64,000 nucleotides of DNA from NCBI RefSeq assembly GCF_020410765.1, contig NZ_CP084541.1:6068001-6132000 (forward strand), in the 5' to 3' direction. Position 1 is the stretch's first letter. The number at the start of each line of letters is the position of its first letter. Position numbers and translations under genes: made by a program. This stretch comes from Streptomyces marincola. GTDB lineage: Bacteria > Actinomycetota > Actinomycetes > Streptomycetales > Streptomycetaceae. The notes beneath the pieces are model-generated. The model did no database searches. It worked only from the letters and a program-made list of their open reading frames with translations, and was not told the DNA's origin. Shown here piece by piece: positions 1 through 8,188 of the stretch.

Positions 1-97
1 CCTGCGCGAACTGCGCAGGTCCGGCGTAGTGTCCACGGGCTACCGATCGATCCGGGTGGAGAGCCCCGCACGGCTGAGCGAGATCGCCTTCGCGTGA
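1..97 (+). CDS. C-terminal end of a Crp/Fnr-family transcriptional regulator (partial)
   Basis: The frame starting at base 2 is open to a TGA at 95-97 and reads as the last 31 residues of a protein whose start lies outside the window. It contains LRRSGVVSTGYRSIRV, the recognition-helix and wing portion typical of Crp/Fnr helix-turn-helix domains, followed by a short tail ending in a Leu-rich helix. The cyclic-nucleotide-binding domain would lie upstream and cannot be checked. The family assignment rests only on this short match, so another winged-helix family is possible. Confidence 0.55.
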   Translation, partial: LRELRRSGVVSTGYRSIRVESPARLSEIAFA

Positions 98-232
98 CCA
101 GGGGCCGCGCGCCACCACGACCGGGAGCCGATGTGGCGGAATCAGTGAAAAGACGGTTTTCCCCCGACGCCGCGTCGCTAACGTGACCGGATCGGTCCGC
201 ACGGGGCGGGACAGTTCGGAGGAGGGGGAGTC

Positions 233-2797
233 ATGAACGACTGGGACCAGCGACCGCCAGGTGCTGGGGCGTCGACCCACGACGCCGAACGACAGACGGC
301 AGGGACCTATCGGGTGGATGTCGGCGGCGACGCGCGAGGGCCCGTGGTGGCCGGCAACCACAACGTGGTGGTCGATGCGCAGCACGGATCGCAGGTCACC
401 GTGCTGATGGCGGGACAGCGCCCCCGCCCGGTGCGGCGCCCTACCGTCGAACTGCTGCCGCGGCGGCAGCCGGTCCCGATCGGGCGGGAATCCGAACTGG
501 CCCTGCTCGCCCAAGCGGTCGACGCCGGTGGGCCGGTGCAGCTGTGGGGCGACTCCGGCGTCGGCAAGACCACGCTGCTCCGGCACGCGGCCAGGCAGCT
601 ACGGCCCGGACCCGACGGGGTGGTGTTCGTCAGCGCGCGGGGGCACGAGCCCGGCGACATCGCACAGGAGCTGTTCCAGGCGTGTTTCGACGCGGCGGGT
701 TACATCCCGGCCCGTACGGAACTGCGTCGGCTCATGGCGGGCGTCCGCGTCACCGTCTATGTCGACAACGCCGACCTGACCACCGAGCAGTTGCTTGAGG
801 TGATGGACGCGGCGCCCGACGCGACCTTCGTCTTCGCCAGCTCCGGGCGTTCACTGTGGAGCGACGGAACCACCTTCCGCCTGGCGGGACTTCAGGAGGA
901 CGCGGCACGTGCGCTTCTGGAGCGAGAACTGGGTCGCCCCGTGCCGGCCGCGCAGCGGGCGGCTGCCTCCACGTTGTGGGCGGCGGCCTCGGGGCTGCCC
1001 CTGCCGCTGCTGCGTGCGGCGGCGCTCGCCGGTCTCACCCCGGACGGCGACGGAACGTTACCCCGGCCGGGCGAAGTGTCGGAGCTGCTTCCGCTCCTGC
1101 TCGACAGGCTGGCGGGCGACCGGGCGGCTATGGGTGTGCTGCATCTGCTGGTCACGCTCGACGAGGCGGAGCTCGCACCGGCGCACATCGGGGCGCTGAC
1201 CGGCCTCGGCGAGCCGGAAGCGGTATGCGAACACCTGGTGGCGCTCGGGGTGCTGATCGCCGGGGAACACGGCTACCGCTGCGCGGCGGACGTCCGCCTC
1301 CCGCTGCGACCGCGCTTCCCCACCGCCTTCCCGTTGGAGCGGCTGTGCGCGTACCTCACCGAGTGGGCCGGTCGTCCGGCCACCACGCCGGAGGAAGTGG
1401 CCGCGCACGGCGCGGCGTTGGACGTGGTCGCCGCGCTGGCCGAACAGGCCGGCCGCCCGGACCTGGCGGTGCGACTGACCAGAGCCGCCTCATCGGCGAT
1501 GGCCCGCTCGCTGCGCTTCGGTGCGTGGGGCCGACTGCTCGGACGCGGTTGGCTGGCCGCTCGCGCCGCGGGGGACCGGCGGGCCGAGGCGTTCTTCACC
1601 CACGAGGAGGGCGTGCGGGCGCTGCTCATCGGCAAGCACGTGGTCTCGGCCGCGTTGCTGGCCGAAGCAGCCTGGCTGGCACGAGAGCTGACAAAGGAGG
1701 ACGGGGCCGCCGCCGGCCCGGTCCCCGAGGCGGGCGGGCAGGGAGACGGCGCGATCGGCCAGGCCCCGGAGGGCGGCGTGCCGCATCCTTACATGCAGGA
1801 TGCGGGAACGGCCGCTCCTGACGCCGCGACGGGCCCCGTTCCCGGCGGCGACCACCCCGCCGACGGGGTGAGTCCGGTCGCTCCCGAAGGGGCCGGGCAG
1901 GACCCCTCGGCCGGTGCCGCGACGGGGCCGGCCGACGGGCCCGGAGGCACGTACTCCGCGGAGGCGACGCGGGACACGCAGCTCTTTCCGCAGCCGTCGG
2001 GAGAGGGCGGTGCCGCGACCGGACCCGACTACGGTGGGGGAGCGACTTTGGGGCCACCGCCCGGCGACTTCGACACAGCGGGGCACATGGCGCAGAACCT
2101 GCCCTCCCCGCCCGCAGTGCCGCAGCAAGTGCCCCTTCACGACCCTGTGTCCGGCGCTGGCTCCGGCCACTTGGCCGGGGGAGCCGACGGAGGGGGCGGC
2201 TGGGCCGCCGGGTTCGGCGACGGCGGCATCGGCCAGGCAGCCGCGGGCGCCGCAGGGCAGGGAGCGGGAACGGCCGGCGCCCATGCCGGTACGACGGCAG
2301 CGGGAACAGTTGGTGCTCACGCCGGTGCGGCGGCGGCCACCCCAGGTTCTCTGGGGGTGGGCGGCTCACTGACCTCCTTGATCGTCGGCGGCGCACTGGC
2401 CCTTGCGCTCGGCGGAGCGATCGTCGCCATCACGCTCAGCGACAGCGACAGCGACGGCGGTGGGTCGGAGCCGGTCCCCACCGGTTTCGCCGGCACGTGG
2501 AACGACGAGTGGGGGAACACTTTCACGGTGGCGGAGAGCGGTGGCGACGCCTATCGGCTGACGGGTCCGGACTTCGGCTGCGGCCAAGTGAGCGTGGACG
2601 TCACCGGTGAGGACGGCAGCTTCCGGGGTGAGCAGCCGTGGAACGACCTCTCCACCTGTGAACACCTCGGCATGGGCGAGGTGACCTTCGAACTGGCGGC
2701 GGATGGGCAGAGTGTCGACGTTCACCAAGTGGCCCCGGAAGGGCAGCCGCCGTGCGAGATCAACTGTGACTACACCCTGACCCGCCAACAGCGATGA
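233..2797 (+). CDS. Membrane-anchored STAND-like NTPase with N-terminal Gly/Asn beta motif and extracytoplasmic C-terminal domain
   Basis: This 854-aa protein has a strong Shine-Dalgarno (GGAGGAGGGGG) just before the ATG. Residues 26-48 hold a short beta-forming motif (VGGDARGPVVAGNHNVVV) that recurs in three neighbouring genes. A P-loop (GDSGVGKTT, 106-114), a Walker B-like strand (VTVYVDNAD, about 173-181) and a following FVFASSGR strand indicate a STAND/AAA-type ATPase core. Residues about 480-700 are a low-complexity Gly/Ala/Pro linker. A single hydrophobic helix lies at about 711-735, and the last 110 residues form a small Cys-containing beta-rich domain that would face outside. A TTA codon lies at 1058-1060. 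Known: STAND NTPases act as signalling switches, often in immunity or apoptosis-like systems. Inference: it is the sensor/switch of a conflict module with the genes to the right. Confidence 0.7.
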   Translation: MNDWDQRPPGAGASTHDAERQTAGTYRVDVGGDARGPVVAGNHNVVVDAQHGSQVTVLMAGQRPRPVRRPTVELLPRRQPVPIGRESELALLAQAVDAGGPVQLWGDSGVGKTTLLRHAARQLRPGPDGVVFVSARGHEPGDIAQELFQACFDAAGYIPARTELRRLMAGVRVTVYVDNADLTTEQLLEVMDAAPDATFVFASSGRSLWSDGTTFRLAGLQEDAARALLERELGRPVPAAQRAAASTLWAAASGLPLPLLRAAALAGLTPDGDGTLPRPGEVSELLPLLLDRLAGDRAAMGVLHLLVTLDEAELAPAHIGALTGLGEPEAVCEHLVALGVLIAGEHGYRCAADVRLPLRPRFPTAFPLERLCAYLTEWAGRPATTPEEVAAHGAALDVVAALAEQAGRPDLAVRLTRAASSAMARSLRFGAWGRLLGRGWLAARAAGDRRAEAFFTHEEGVRALLIGKHVVSAALLAEAAWLARELTKEDGAAAGPVPEAGGQGDGAIGQAPEGGVPHPYMQDAGTAAPDAATGPVPGGDHPADGVSPVAPEGAGQDPSAGAATGPADGPGGTYSAEATRDTQLFPQPSGEGGAATGPDYGGGATLGPPPGDFDTAGHMAQNLPSPPAVPQQVPLHDPVSGAGSGHLAGGADGGGGWAAGFGDGGIGQAAAGAAGQGAGTAGAHAGTTAAGTVGAHAGAAAATPGSLGVGGSLTSLIVGGALALALGGAIVAITLSDSDSDGGGSEPVPTGFAGTWNDEWGNTFTVAESGGDAYRLTGPDFGCGQVSVDVTGEDGSFRGEQPWNDLSTCEHLGMGEVTFELAADGQSVDVHQVAPEGQPPCEINCDYTLTRQQR

Positions 2798-2814
2798 AGA
2801 GGGAGAGCCAGCCC

Positions 2815-3063
2815 ATGACAACCACACAGGGCGACCATTACAGCGTCCATATCGGCGGCGACCTCACCGGCTCCGTGGTGGTGGGGCACGGGAATCACGT
2901 GGAGTCCCATCATGTTCCGGCGCCACAGTCCTCGGCGGACGGCGGCACACGGGCGCCCGCGTCCCAGACCAACACCGCTCGCGACCGTGGAACCGTCTAC
3001 GCGGTCACCGATGGTGACATGCATGTCCACCAGTACAGCGCGCCTCCAACGAGCGATACCTGA
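2815..3063 (+). CDS. Small protein carrying the same Gly/Asn beta motif as the adjacent ATPase
   Basis: This 82-aa protein has no known domain. The ATG at 2815 is chosen because GGGAG lies 9 nt upstream; an ATG at 2794 overlapping the previous stop is the alternative. Residues about 11-29 (VHIGGDLTGSVVVGHGNHV) closely match the N-terminal motif of the upstream ATPase, and a second short beta-rich segment (VYAVTDGDMHVHQ) lies near the C-terminus. It is separated from the ATPase gene by 17 nt, so the two are probably one operon. It may be a scaffold or adaptor partner of the ATPase; no enzymatic function is visible. Confidence 0.6.
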   Translation: MTTTQGDHYSVHIGGDLTGSVVVGHGNHVESHHVPAPQSSADGGTRAPASQTNTARDRGTVYAVTDGDMHVHQYSAPPTSDT

Positions 3064-3203
3064 CCCCGGCGCCCACCTCGGCACCCGAGCCGCACAGTCG
3101 GCCGACCGGGCATCGGGGCGCGTGCTCGTCTCTGCATGGCGGCAGGGCGTCGCCCCTCGTGCCGCATGCGCTGTCGGGAGGGGTCCCGGAGCACGCGCGG
3201 AAG

Positions 3204-3332
3204 ATGGGCCGGACGTCACCGAGCTGTGGACGGGGAGAGCCTACGCCTGGCTGGAGCAAAGCCGTGCAGGCCGTGGGAGTGATCTTCGTGCTGTCCGTGG
3301 CCGTCATCAACATGGCCTGGGGCGGTCAGTAG
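3204..3332 (+). CDS. Possible 42-aa single-span membrane protein
   Basis: A short frame, ATG 3204 to TAG 3332, encodes a polar N-terminus (about 18 residues) followed by a convincing hydrophobic helix (VQAVGVIFVLSVAVINMAW) and a short tail. A GTG at 3159 in the same frame is an alternative start. No strong Shine-Dalgarno precedes either start. It lies downstream of the beta-motif protein on the same strand and could be the last gene of that operon. The call rests only on the transmembrane helix and position. Confidence 0.3.
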   Translation: MGRTSPSCGRGEPTPGWSKAVQAVGVIFVLSVAVINMAWGGQ

Positions 3333-3784
3333 ACCGGGCGGAGCACGTCACAGCAGCGGTGGGCCCGGGGGGCTCGGACTGCTGTGGGGCGTCCGCCGTC
3401 CCGCGCTGGGCGGTCCCCGTTCGGAAATGATCCGTCGGGCTCCGGGCGTGTGCTGCTGGCCGGCTTGACAACCCTGGCCTCGGTTCCAGGCGGCAGACCG
3501 GTGACCGCTCGGCAGGCGGAAGTGAGCGCACCCGTCGAAAGGCTCACATGCAGAACGGAGGGGCGCAGGAGGCTGCGAGGTGGTTGGAGCCGGCCGCGGG
3601 CCCACGCCCGGTCGCAGGATTCCGGACACGGGGAGAGCATGCGGGAACTGCTGGGCGGGCTCATGCGGCGGACGCCCGATACCGGTAGGAGCAGCGGCAG
3701 TTGATCTCGCCCAGAACGGCGCGGGAGCGGCTCGGTACCGGAGCAGGGCGATCGCGTGCGACCGCCCAAGGACCGATGGGCCGA
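3333..3784. other. Intergenic region without a recognisable gene
   Basis: About 450 bases between a possible small membrane ORF and the convergent Nudix regulator gene. Open frames exist on both strands but none has a plausible start with a Shine-Dalgarno, a recognisable protein sequence or the expected codon bias. No clear hairpin terminator or repeat was found. Confidence 0.5.
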
Positions 3785-4507
3785 TCAGGTCATGGTCGCG
3801 GTACGCAACAGCGGAGCGCTGAGGAGGGTCGCCGACCCTCTGCGATAGAGGGCAGCGGGGCGCCCCATCCCCTGAGCGCGGTGGTCGCCAGTGGGTTCCA
3901 GAAATCCTTGCATCTTGGTGACCTTGCGGCGGAAGTTGCTCGGATCGAGAGGACGGCACCACACCAACTCGTACACGTTGCGCAACTCTCCGAGCGTGAA
4001 CGTGTCGGGGCAGAACGCGGTAGCGACGGTGGTGTACTCGAGCTGTCTGCGAATGCGCTCCAGGGCGTCCGTAAGGATCTTGAAGTGATCAAACGCCAGT
4101 TCCTGAGGCCGACCGAGAAGTTGCGGGACTGACTCCCAGTAGGCGGACTCGGCGTCGGTTCCACCAGCGGGCACAGGCAAGTCCGATCCCAGGGCGATGT
4201 ACGCCACCGTCACGACTCGCCCTCGCGGGTCTCGGCCGGGATCGCCGTAGGCCCCCAACTGCTCCAGGTGGAGTCGGCGGCCGTCGATACCGGTCTCCTC
4301 CAGGAGTTCCCGCCGGGCGCCGTCGTCGAGGGTCTCGCTGTCCTGTACGTATCCGCCGGGAAGGGCAGGGCGGTGGAGGAACGGCTCCACACCGCGTCTG
4401 ACCAGCAGGACTCTGAGATTGCCGCCCCTGATGGTGAAGATCGCCAGGTCCACTGTCACCCACGACGGCCGCACCTCTGTGGAGGTCTTCAACCAGTCAT
4501 CCATCAC
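3785..4507 (-). CDS. NrtR-like Nudix-domain transcriptional regulator
   Basis: This 240-aa protein has an N-terminal Nudix domain and a C-terminal winged-helix region, the layout of NrtR regulators of NAD metabolism. The Nudix box at about residues 52-74 is intact (GYVQDSE, seven residues, then RELLEETGI), so hydrolysis of ADP-ribose-type substrates is possible. The C-terminal part (TFTLGELRNVYELVWCRPLDPSNFRRKV) matches the wHTH of this family. The gene starts at ATG ATG and is transcribed divergently from the membrane-protein operon, whose promoter lies within the shared 93-bp gap, so it may regulate that operon. Known NrtR proteins repress NAD biosynthesis genes and respond to ADP-ribose; no such target gene is visible here. 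Confidence 0.75.
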   Translation of the reverse strand: MMDDWLKTSTEVRPSWVTVDLAIFTIRGGNLRVLLVRRGVEPFLHRPALPGGYVQDSETLDDGARRELLEETGIDGRRLHLEQLGAYGDPGRDPRGRVVTVAYIALGSDLPVPAGGTDAESAYWESVPQLLGRPQELAFDHFKILTDALERIRRQLEYTTVATAFCPDTFTLGELRNVYELVWCRPLDPSNFRRKVTKMQGFLEPTGDHRAQGMGRPAALYRRGSATLLSAPLLRTATMT

Positions 4508-4528
4508 ACACCCCCGGTAAAGGTCGAC

Positions 4529-4557
4529 TTGACTTAAAGGTGCTGCGCACTTATGGT
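4529..4557 (+). promoter_or_regulatory. Sigma-70-type promoter of the interrupted membrane-protein operon
   Basis: TTGACT at 4529-4534 and TATGGT at 4552-4557 are separated by 17 bp and lie 44 bp before the chosen ATG at 4601. The stretch between the boxes is partly palindromic (AAAGGTGC near GCACTTAT), so it could be bound by the divergently encoded Nudix regulator; that is inference. Confidence 0.55.
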
Positions 4558-4600
4558 CTGAGTGACCTTAACATGGGCTGGCCTCACCTCAGGAGCTCGC

Positions 4601-5998
4601 ATGCACGCACTCCGGGCCCCACGTGTCCACGAAGTTGCCGACTCTCTCAACGGAGCCACCCGCCATCTGTGTACTGGCGTCTATGTCAACGAGAGGTTCC
4701 GCGACCTCGTCCTGAGAGAGGTGTGCACCTCGCCCTCTCGACGTGTCGCACCCTCCTACGGGTTCGACCTTGTCCCGGTCATGCGCCACGCTTGGTGCGC
4801 GGCTCACCTGGGTGCGCTCCTCCGGGCGGTGGTTGTAGCGGCTGTGCTGATCCCGTTCGGGTTGGGGTACGTGATGGCTGCGATGCTGATTGTGTTGGGC
4901 CTGACTTTCGTCTGGATGATCCCAGGGCTTTTTGAGCTGCTGAAGTTGATCATCCGACGCGAGGAGGACAAGGCGGCGCCGAGAAAGATCGATACGGCAC
5001 GCCGGCGCTTCTCGCTGTTGTTGCGATCCGCCTCGTTGTACGACGCCGAACGGCGTGAGGCGGTATCAGTGCTCAAGCGCCGCGGTAGGTATGTGGCCTT
5101 GATTTTTGGCTTATCAACACTTCTCGCAGTCAGCTCGCCTTCTCAGGGGCTGTTCGCCCTCTGTGCGGGTACGGTGATCGCGCTTATTTCCCTCGTGGTG
5201 GGGGCCGTGCGGCAAATCCGCCTCAACCGCATCCTCGTGTCGGAAGAGTTACGTCCGAGGCGCCTCTCCAAGCGGGAAGCGGCGGTGGCGCGACAGCAGG
5301 AGCACGATTGCGTGGTTTTCCCGCGCCGTGATCACTCTGCGGATGATGAAGAGGACGACGAGACCATCAATCTCACGCTTTTCGGCAATGAATCCCCTTT
5401 CGTCGGGGCCGGGGAACTCATTCACCAGTGGAACCCGCCCATGAATATCCAGCTGCTCAGGGATGAGATCGAGGACGAGCCTCTGCATGAGCGGGAGTAC
5501 GCGGTCCCGCCTTTCCAGACGCACGAACTCGTTGACCATCTGCGCCGGGCCGTTGAGCAACTGAGGGACGATGAAGTCGCGATTCGCCTGCCTGCGCATG
5601 TCCGTGATCGAGTCTACATTGCCGAGAATGATGTCTCGGTCGAGCGCGACCTCCTCGGCGAGAAGTGTATTGCGCCGACGCACATGCAGGGGATCATCAA
5701 CGGACAGGACCCTAAGAAGCACCATTTTCTTGAGGTGAGTGTGCCGACGATTGGCGGGGAACTTGTAGCCACTGTTCTCCTCCAAGTCCGCGTGCAAGGG
5801 CGTACGCTCAGCCTTTCCTTTGCCGCTTGCGCTTTGACACGAACACCTCGAAGCTTTCAGCGGGTCAACGAGTTCGGGTGGCATGGCAGCGGTGCTGTCG
5901 TATGGTCGGCGTTGGAGGAGTTGGTCGGCCTGCCGAAGCAAATCGCCACGTTCTGGAAGGTCGCGCCATACGTATATGCTCTAAGGTCTGTCCCGTAA
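4601..5998 (+). pseudogene. 5' part of an IS-interrupted four-helix membrane protein gene
   Basis: ATG 4601 has AGGAG 5 nt upstream; a GTG at 4562 in frame is a weaker start. The product has two hydrophobic hairpins, at about residues 73-117 and 163-204, and then a charged cytoplasmic region with an acidic stretch (DDEEDDE). At codon CTA 5981-5983 an IS5-type element is inserted, and the frame terminates 15 bases into the element (TAA 5996-5998). Precise removal of the IS plus one TA copy (870 bp, 290 codons) joins this frame to the one at 6854-7225, giving a single 584-aa protein. A TTA codon at 5111-5113 suggests bldA dependence. The function is unknown; the missing C-terminus carries the beta motif shared with neighbours. 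The truncated 465-aa form may still be made. Confidence 0.75.
5984..5998. repeat. Left terminal inverted repeat of the IS
   Basis: Fifteen bases, AGGTCTGTCCCGTAA, preceded by the TA target copy at 5982-5983. The last three bases provide the stop codon that truncates the interrupted gene. Confidence 0.9.
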
Positions 5999-6036
5999 AT
6001 GATCTTCGACGTGTTGGTGGTCTGCTGGTTTCTGCG

Positions 6037-6807
6037 TCACCCAGCGAGGACGAGGTTGTACAGGCGGGCGATGCCGAGCATGGCGTGGTGGACGCCGTCA
6101 CCTTTCAGTCGGCAGTCGCGAAGGATCTTCCAGCCCTTCATCCGCGCGAAGACGTGCTCTACACGAGCACGGACCTTCCGGTGGGAGGCGTTGTGTTCCT
6201 CCTTCCAGTCCGGGAGCTCGGTCTGGCCTGCTTCGCGGCGGTGCGGGATGACCAGGCCGGTACCCCGGTAGCCGCCGTCCGCGATGACCGTGGCTTTGCC
6301 GACGGCGTCCTTCGCGCCGGACAGCTCCCACGCCTTGCAGTCGTTGCGGTTGCCTGCGACCGGTCGGCCGACGGCGACGACGAGCCGGGTGTCGGCGTCG
6401 ATGACGACCTGGTGGCTGGTGGAGTACCGGTAGTTCTTCGATTGCTCGGCGACGGTGTGGTCGCGGGTGGGAACGAGAGTGCCGTCCACGATCAGCACGG
6501 TGTCCTTGCGGAACCGCTTGCGCTGCTGGAGGGCGAGCGCGGGTCCGAGGTGGTCAATGATGCGGTCGGCCGCCGACTTGGACACCCCGAACAGCGGGGC
6601 CAGTTGGCGCAGGGTGAGGTTGGTCCGCCAGTAGGCGGCGACCAGGAGCACGCGGTCCTCCAGGGGCAGGCTCCAAGGCCGGCCCTTGCGCACCGGATCC
6701 GCACCTTCCCGCCGGAGCGCGGTGATCAGCCTGCCGAACTGGCGCGGGCTCAGCCCGGTGAACGGGGCTATCCAGGAGGGCTCCGACGCCGTGATCACAC
6801 CAGACAC
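6037..6807 (-). CDS. IS5-family DDE transposase
   Basis: This 256-aa protein begins with GTG. Residues about 40-90 form a helix-turn-helix (TLRQLAPLFGVSKSAADRII). A DDE catalytic domain follows with the first Asp in LIVDGTLVP, the second in VIADGGYRGTG and the Glu in KVRARVEHVFARMK. The length and layout match the single-ORF DDE_Tnp_4-type transposases of the IS5 group. It is complete, with no frameshift, so the element is probably mobile. It lies antisense to the gene it interrupts. Confidence 0.92.
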   Translation of the reverse strand: MSGVITASEPSWIAPFTGLSPRQFGRLITALRREGADPVRKGRPWSLPLEDRVLLVAAYWRTNLTLRQLAPLFGVSKSAADRIIDHLGPALALQQRKRFRKDTVLIVDGTLVPTRDHTVAEQSKNYRYSTSHQVVIDADTRLVVAVGRPVAGNRNDCKAWELSGAKDAVGKATVIADGGYRGTGLVIPHRREAGQTELPDWKEEHNASHRKVRARVEHVFARMKGWKILRDCRLKGDGVHHAMLGIARLYNLVLAG

Positions 6808-6836
6808 GGCAAGATCATCTCACCCGCGCCCAGCAG

Positions 6837-6851
6837 TTACGGGACAGACCT
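6837..6851. repeat. Right terminal inverted repeat of the IS
   Basis: TTACGGGACAGACCT, the exact reverse complement of the left end, followed by the second TA target copy at 6852-6853. Confidence 0.9.
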
Positions 6852-6853
6852 TA

Positions 6854-7225
6854 GGCAAGGCCCTTCTGGCCGGGCATGACCGCACCCTGCGCCCCCGAAG
6901 AAATGTCCACATCGGAACGCGCGTCAGTATCCGAGAGAAACAGGCGCAGGAGTGGGGCAAGGTCCAGCTTGACAAGACCGACATCCTGCGCCAGGTCAAA
7001 AGCGTCGAGCAGCGACTCCTTGTGTCGTGCAGCGAATTCCTTCGGGCTCACAATGTCTCCACTGCGGAGTTCGAGAAGTACGCCAGCAAGATCATCAATA
7101 ACAGTTTCAATCTCGGGAACAACAACAATTTCAGCAACAGTGCTGTGGGCAACGGTGCCAACGCCAATAACATTGGCGCGCACCAGGATAGTCAGCCAGT
7201 CTCGGGAAGTGGAGAACAGTCATGA
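6854..7225 (+). pseudogene. 3' part of the IS-interrupted membrane protein gene, ending in the Gly/Asn beta motif
   Basis: This frame continues the one broken at 5983 (CTA then GGC AAG GCC) and has no start of its own outside the IS. It encodes a charged helical segment (TDILRQVKSVEQRLL) and a C-terminal repeat region, NNSFNLGNNNNFSNSAVGNG, matching the N-terminus of the next protein. The stop TGA 7223-7225 overlaps the ATG of the phosphorylase-like gene (ATGA), so the two were translationally coupled before the insertion. A chimeric reading frame open from an ATG at 6686 inside the IS could still yield this part. Confidence 0.7.
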
Positions 7226-8124
7226 CAACCGGCGGTTTCAGCATCGGCAGCAACAATCAGTTCCGCAACAGCGCAGTCGGTGACGGCGCGAGTGTCACCT
7301 TTTCCTCTCTTGAGCGCGAGGTCGAGGAACACCGAGCAGCCGGCCTCGCCGAAGACGCCTGGCAGGTCGGCTTGGTGACCATCCTCTCCGAGGAGATGCG
7401 GGCAGTGATCGAGAAACTTGGGCTCCACCGGGGTGAAAAGATCGATGGCTTGCACTTCTACACCGGTGAGGTGGCGATCCCCGGCCGCAGGGTCCGAGTG
7501 GTCGCCACGCGTACGCACAGTCAGGGGCAACGCTCGGTAATGGCTTCGCTGGGCCATCTGCGACGCCACTTCAGCCCGCGTCTGTGGGTGCTGGTGGGTG
7601 TGGGAGGCGGTATCCACGATGAGTATGCCAGGATCGGCAATGTCATCGTCTCCACCCGGGTCGTCTACTACGAACAGCGCAAGATCAACCCATTGGGCAA
7701 CGTGCAGCGCCGGGGCGAGGAGCGGGAAGCGCCGGCCCGCGTAGTGCACGCGGTGAACACATATTTCACCGAGCACGGAGATCCAGCTCGAATCAAGGGC
7801 CAACTCGCGGGCCGGGAATCCCACGCCTACCAGGTATTTCCCGGGCTCATCGGATCGGGTGAGGCAGTGATCGCTGACCGCGACAGCGGAATCCGCCGCT
7901 ATTTGAGTCATTACAATGACAAGGTCCTGGCTGTTGACATGGAGTCGGGTGGGCTGAGTCAATTCTGGCAGGAGAGCTCCGCGAATGACGCCTCCGAATT
8001 CGGCTGGCTCGTTGTCCGGGGAGTCTCTGACAATGCCGACCAGGAAAAGGGGCATGAGCATCACGAACTCGCCGCTCACAACGCGGCGTTCGTAGTGCGG
8101 GAGCTGCTTCCCTATCTGTGCTGA
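7222..8124 (+). CDS. Nucleoside phosphorylase/nucleosidase-superfamily enzyme with N-terminal Gly/Asn beta motif
   Basis: This 300-aa protein overlaps the preceding frame by ATGA. Residues 5-26 (GFSIGSNNQFRNSAVGDGAS) are the shared beta motif. From about residue 47 it follows the PNP/MTA-SAH nucleosidase fold: VGLVTILSEEMRAV at the start, VGVGGGIHDEYARIGNVIVS at about 125-144, VDMESGG (238-244) and RGVSDNAD (266-273). The ribose-binding Met-Glu pair and the catalytic Asp of this superfamily therefore appear conserved. Known: such domains act as effectors in bacterial defence, for example the ATP-cleaving nucleosidase of Detocs, as well as in salvage. The linkage to STAND-like and membrane proteins with the same motif favours an effector role; the substrate is unknown. 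Confidence 0.8.
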   Translation: MTTGGFSIGSNNQFRNSAVGDGASVTFSSLEREVEEHRAAGLAEDAWQVGLVTILSEEMRAVIEKLGLHRGEKIDGLHFYTGEVAIPGRRVRVVATRTHSQGQRSVMASLGHLRRHFSPRLWVLVGVGGGIHDEYARIGNVIVSTRVVYYEQRKINPLGNVQRRGEEREAPARVVHAVNTYFTEHGDPARIKGQLAGRESHAYQVFPGLIGSGEAVIADRDSGIRRYLSHYNDKVLAVDMESGGLSQFWQESSANDASEFGWLVVRGVSDNADQEKGHEHHELAAHNAAFVVRELLPYLC

Positions 8125-8188
8125 AGCCGTGGAGCCCCCAGCCTGGCAGCAGTATTTCGGCAGAACGACACAGCGAGGAGAACGTACT

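Larger units (their letters stand above)
5984..6851 (-). mobile_element. IS5-type insertion sequence with perfect 15-bp inverted repeats and TA target duplication
   Basis: The ends are AGGTCTGTCCCGTAA at 5984-5998 and its exact reverse complement at 6837-6851, each flanked by TA (5982-5983 and 6852-6853). The 868-bp element carries one transposase gene on the minus strand. The perfect ends and intact transposase indicate a recent insertion. TA or TNA target choice and a DDE transposase with a helix-turn-helix fit the IS5 family (IS427/ISL2-like); the exact subgroup needs a database comparison. Confidence 0.9.

Noticed and set aside
3384..3704. Open frame in the gap before the Nudix gene.
   Set aside because: No Shine-Dalgarno, no recognisable sequence and competing frames on the other strand.
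5827..6879. Plus-strand frame of 350 codons through the IS.
   Set aside because: It is antisense to an intact transposase and arises from the insertion.
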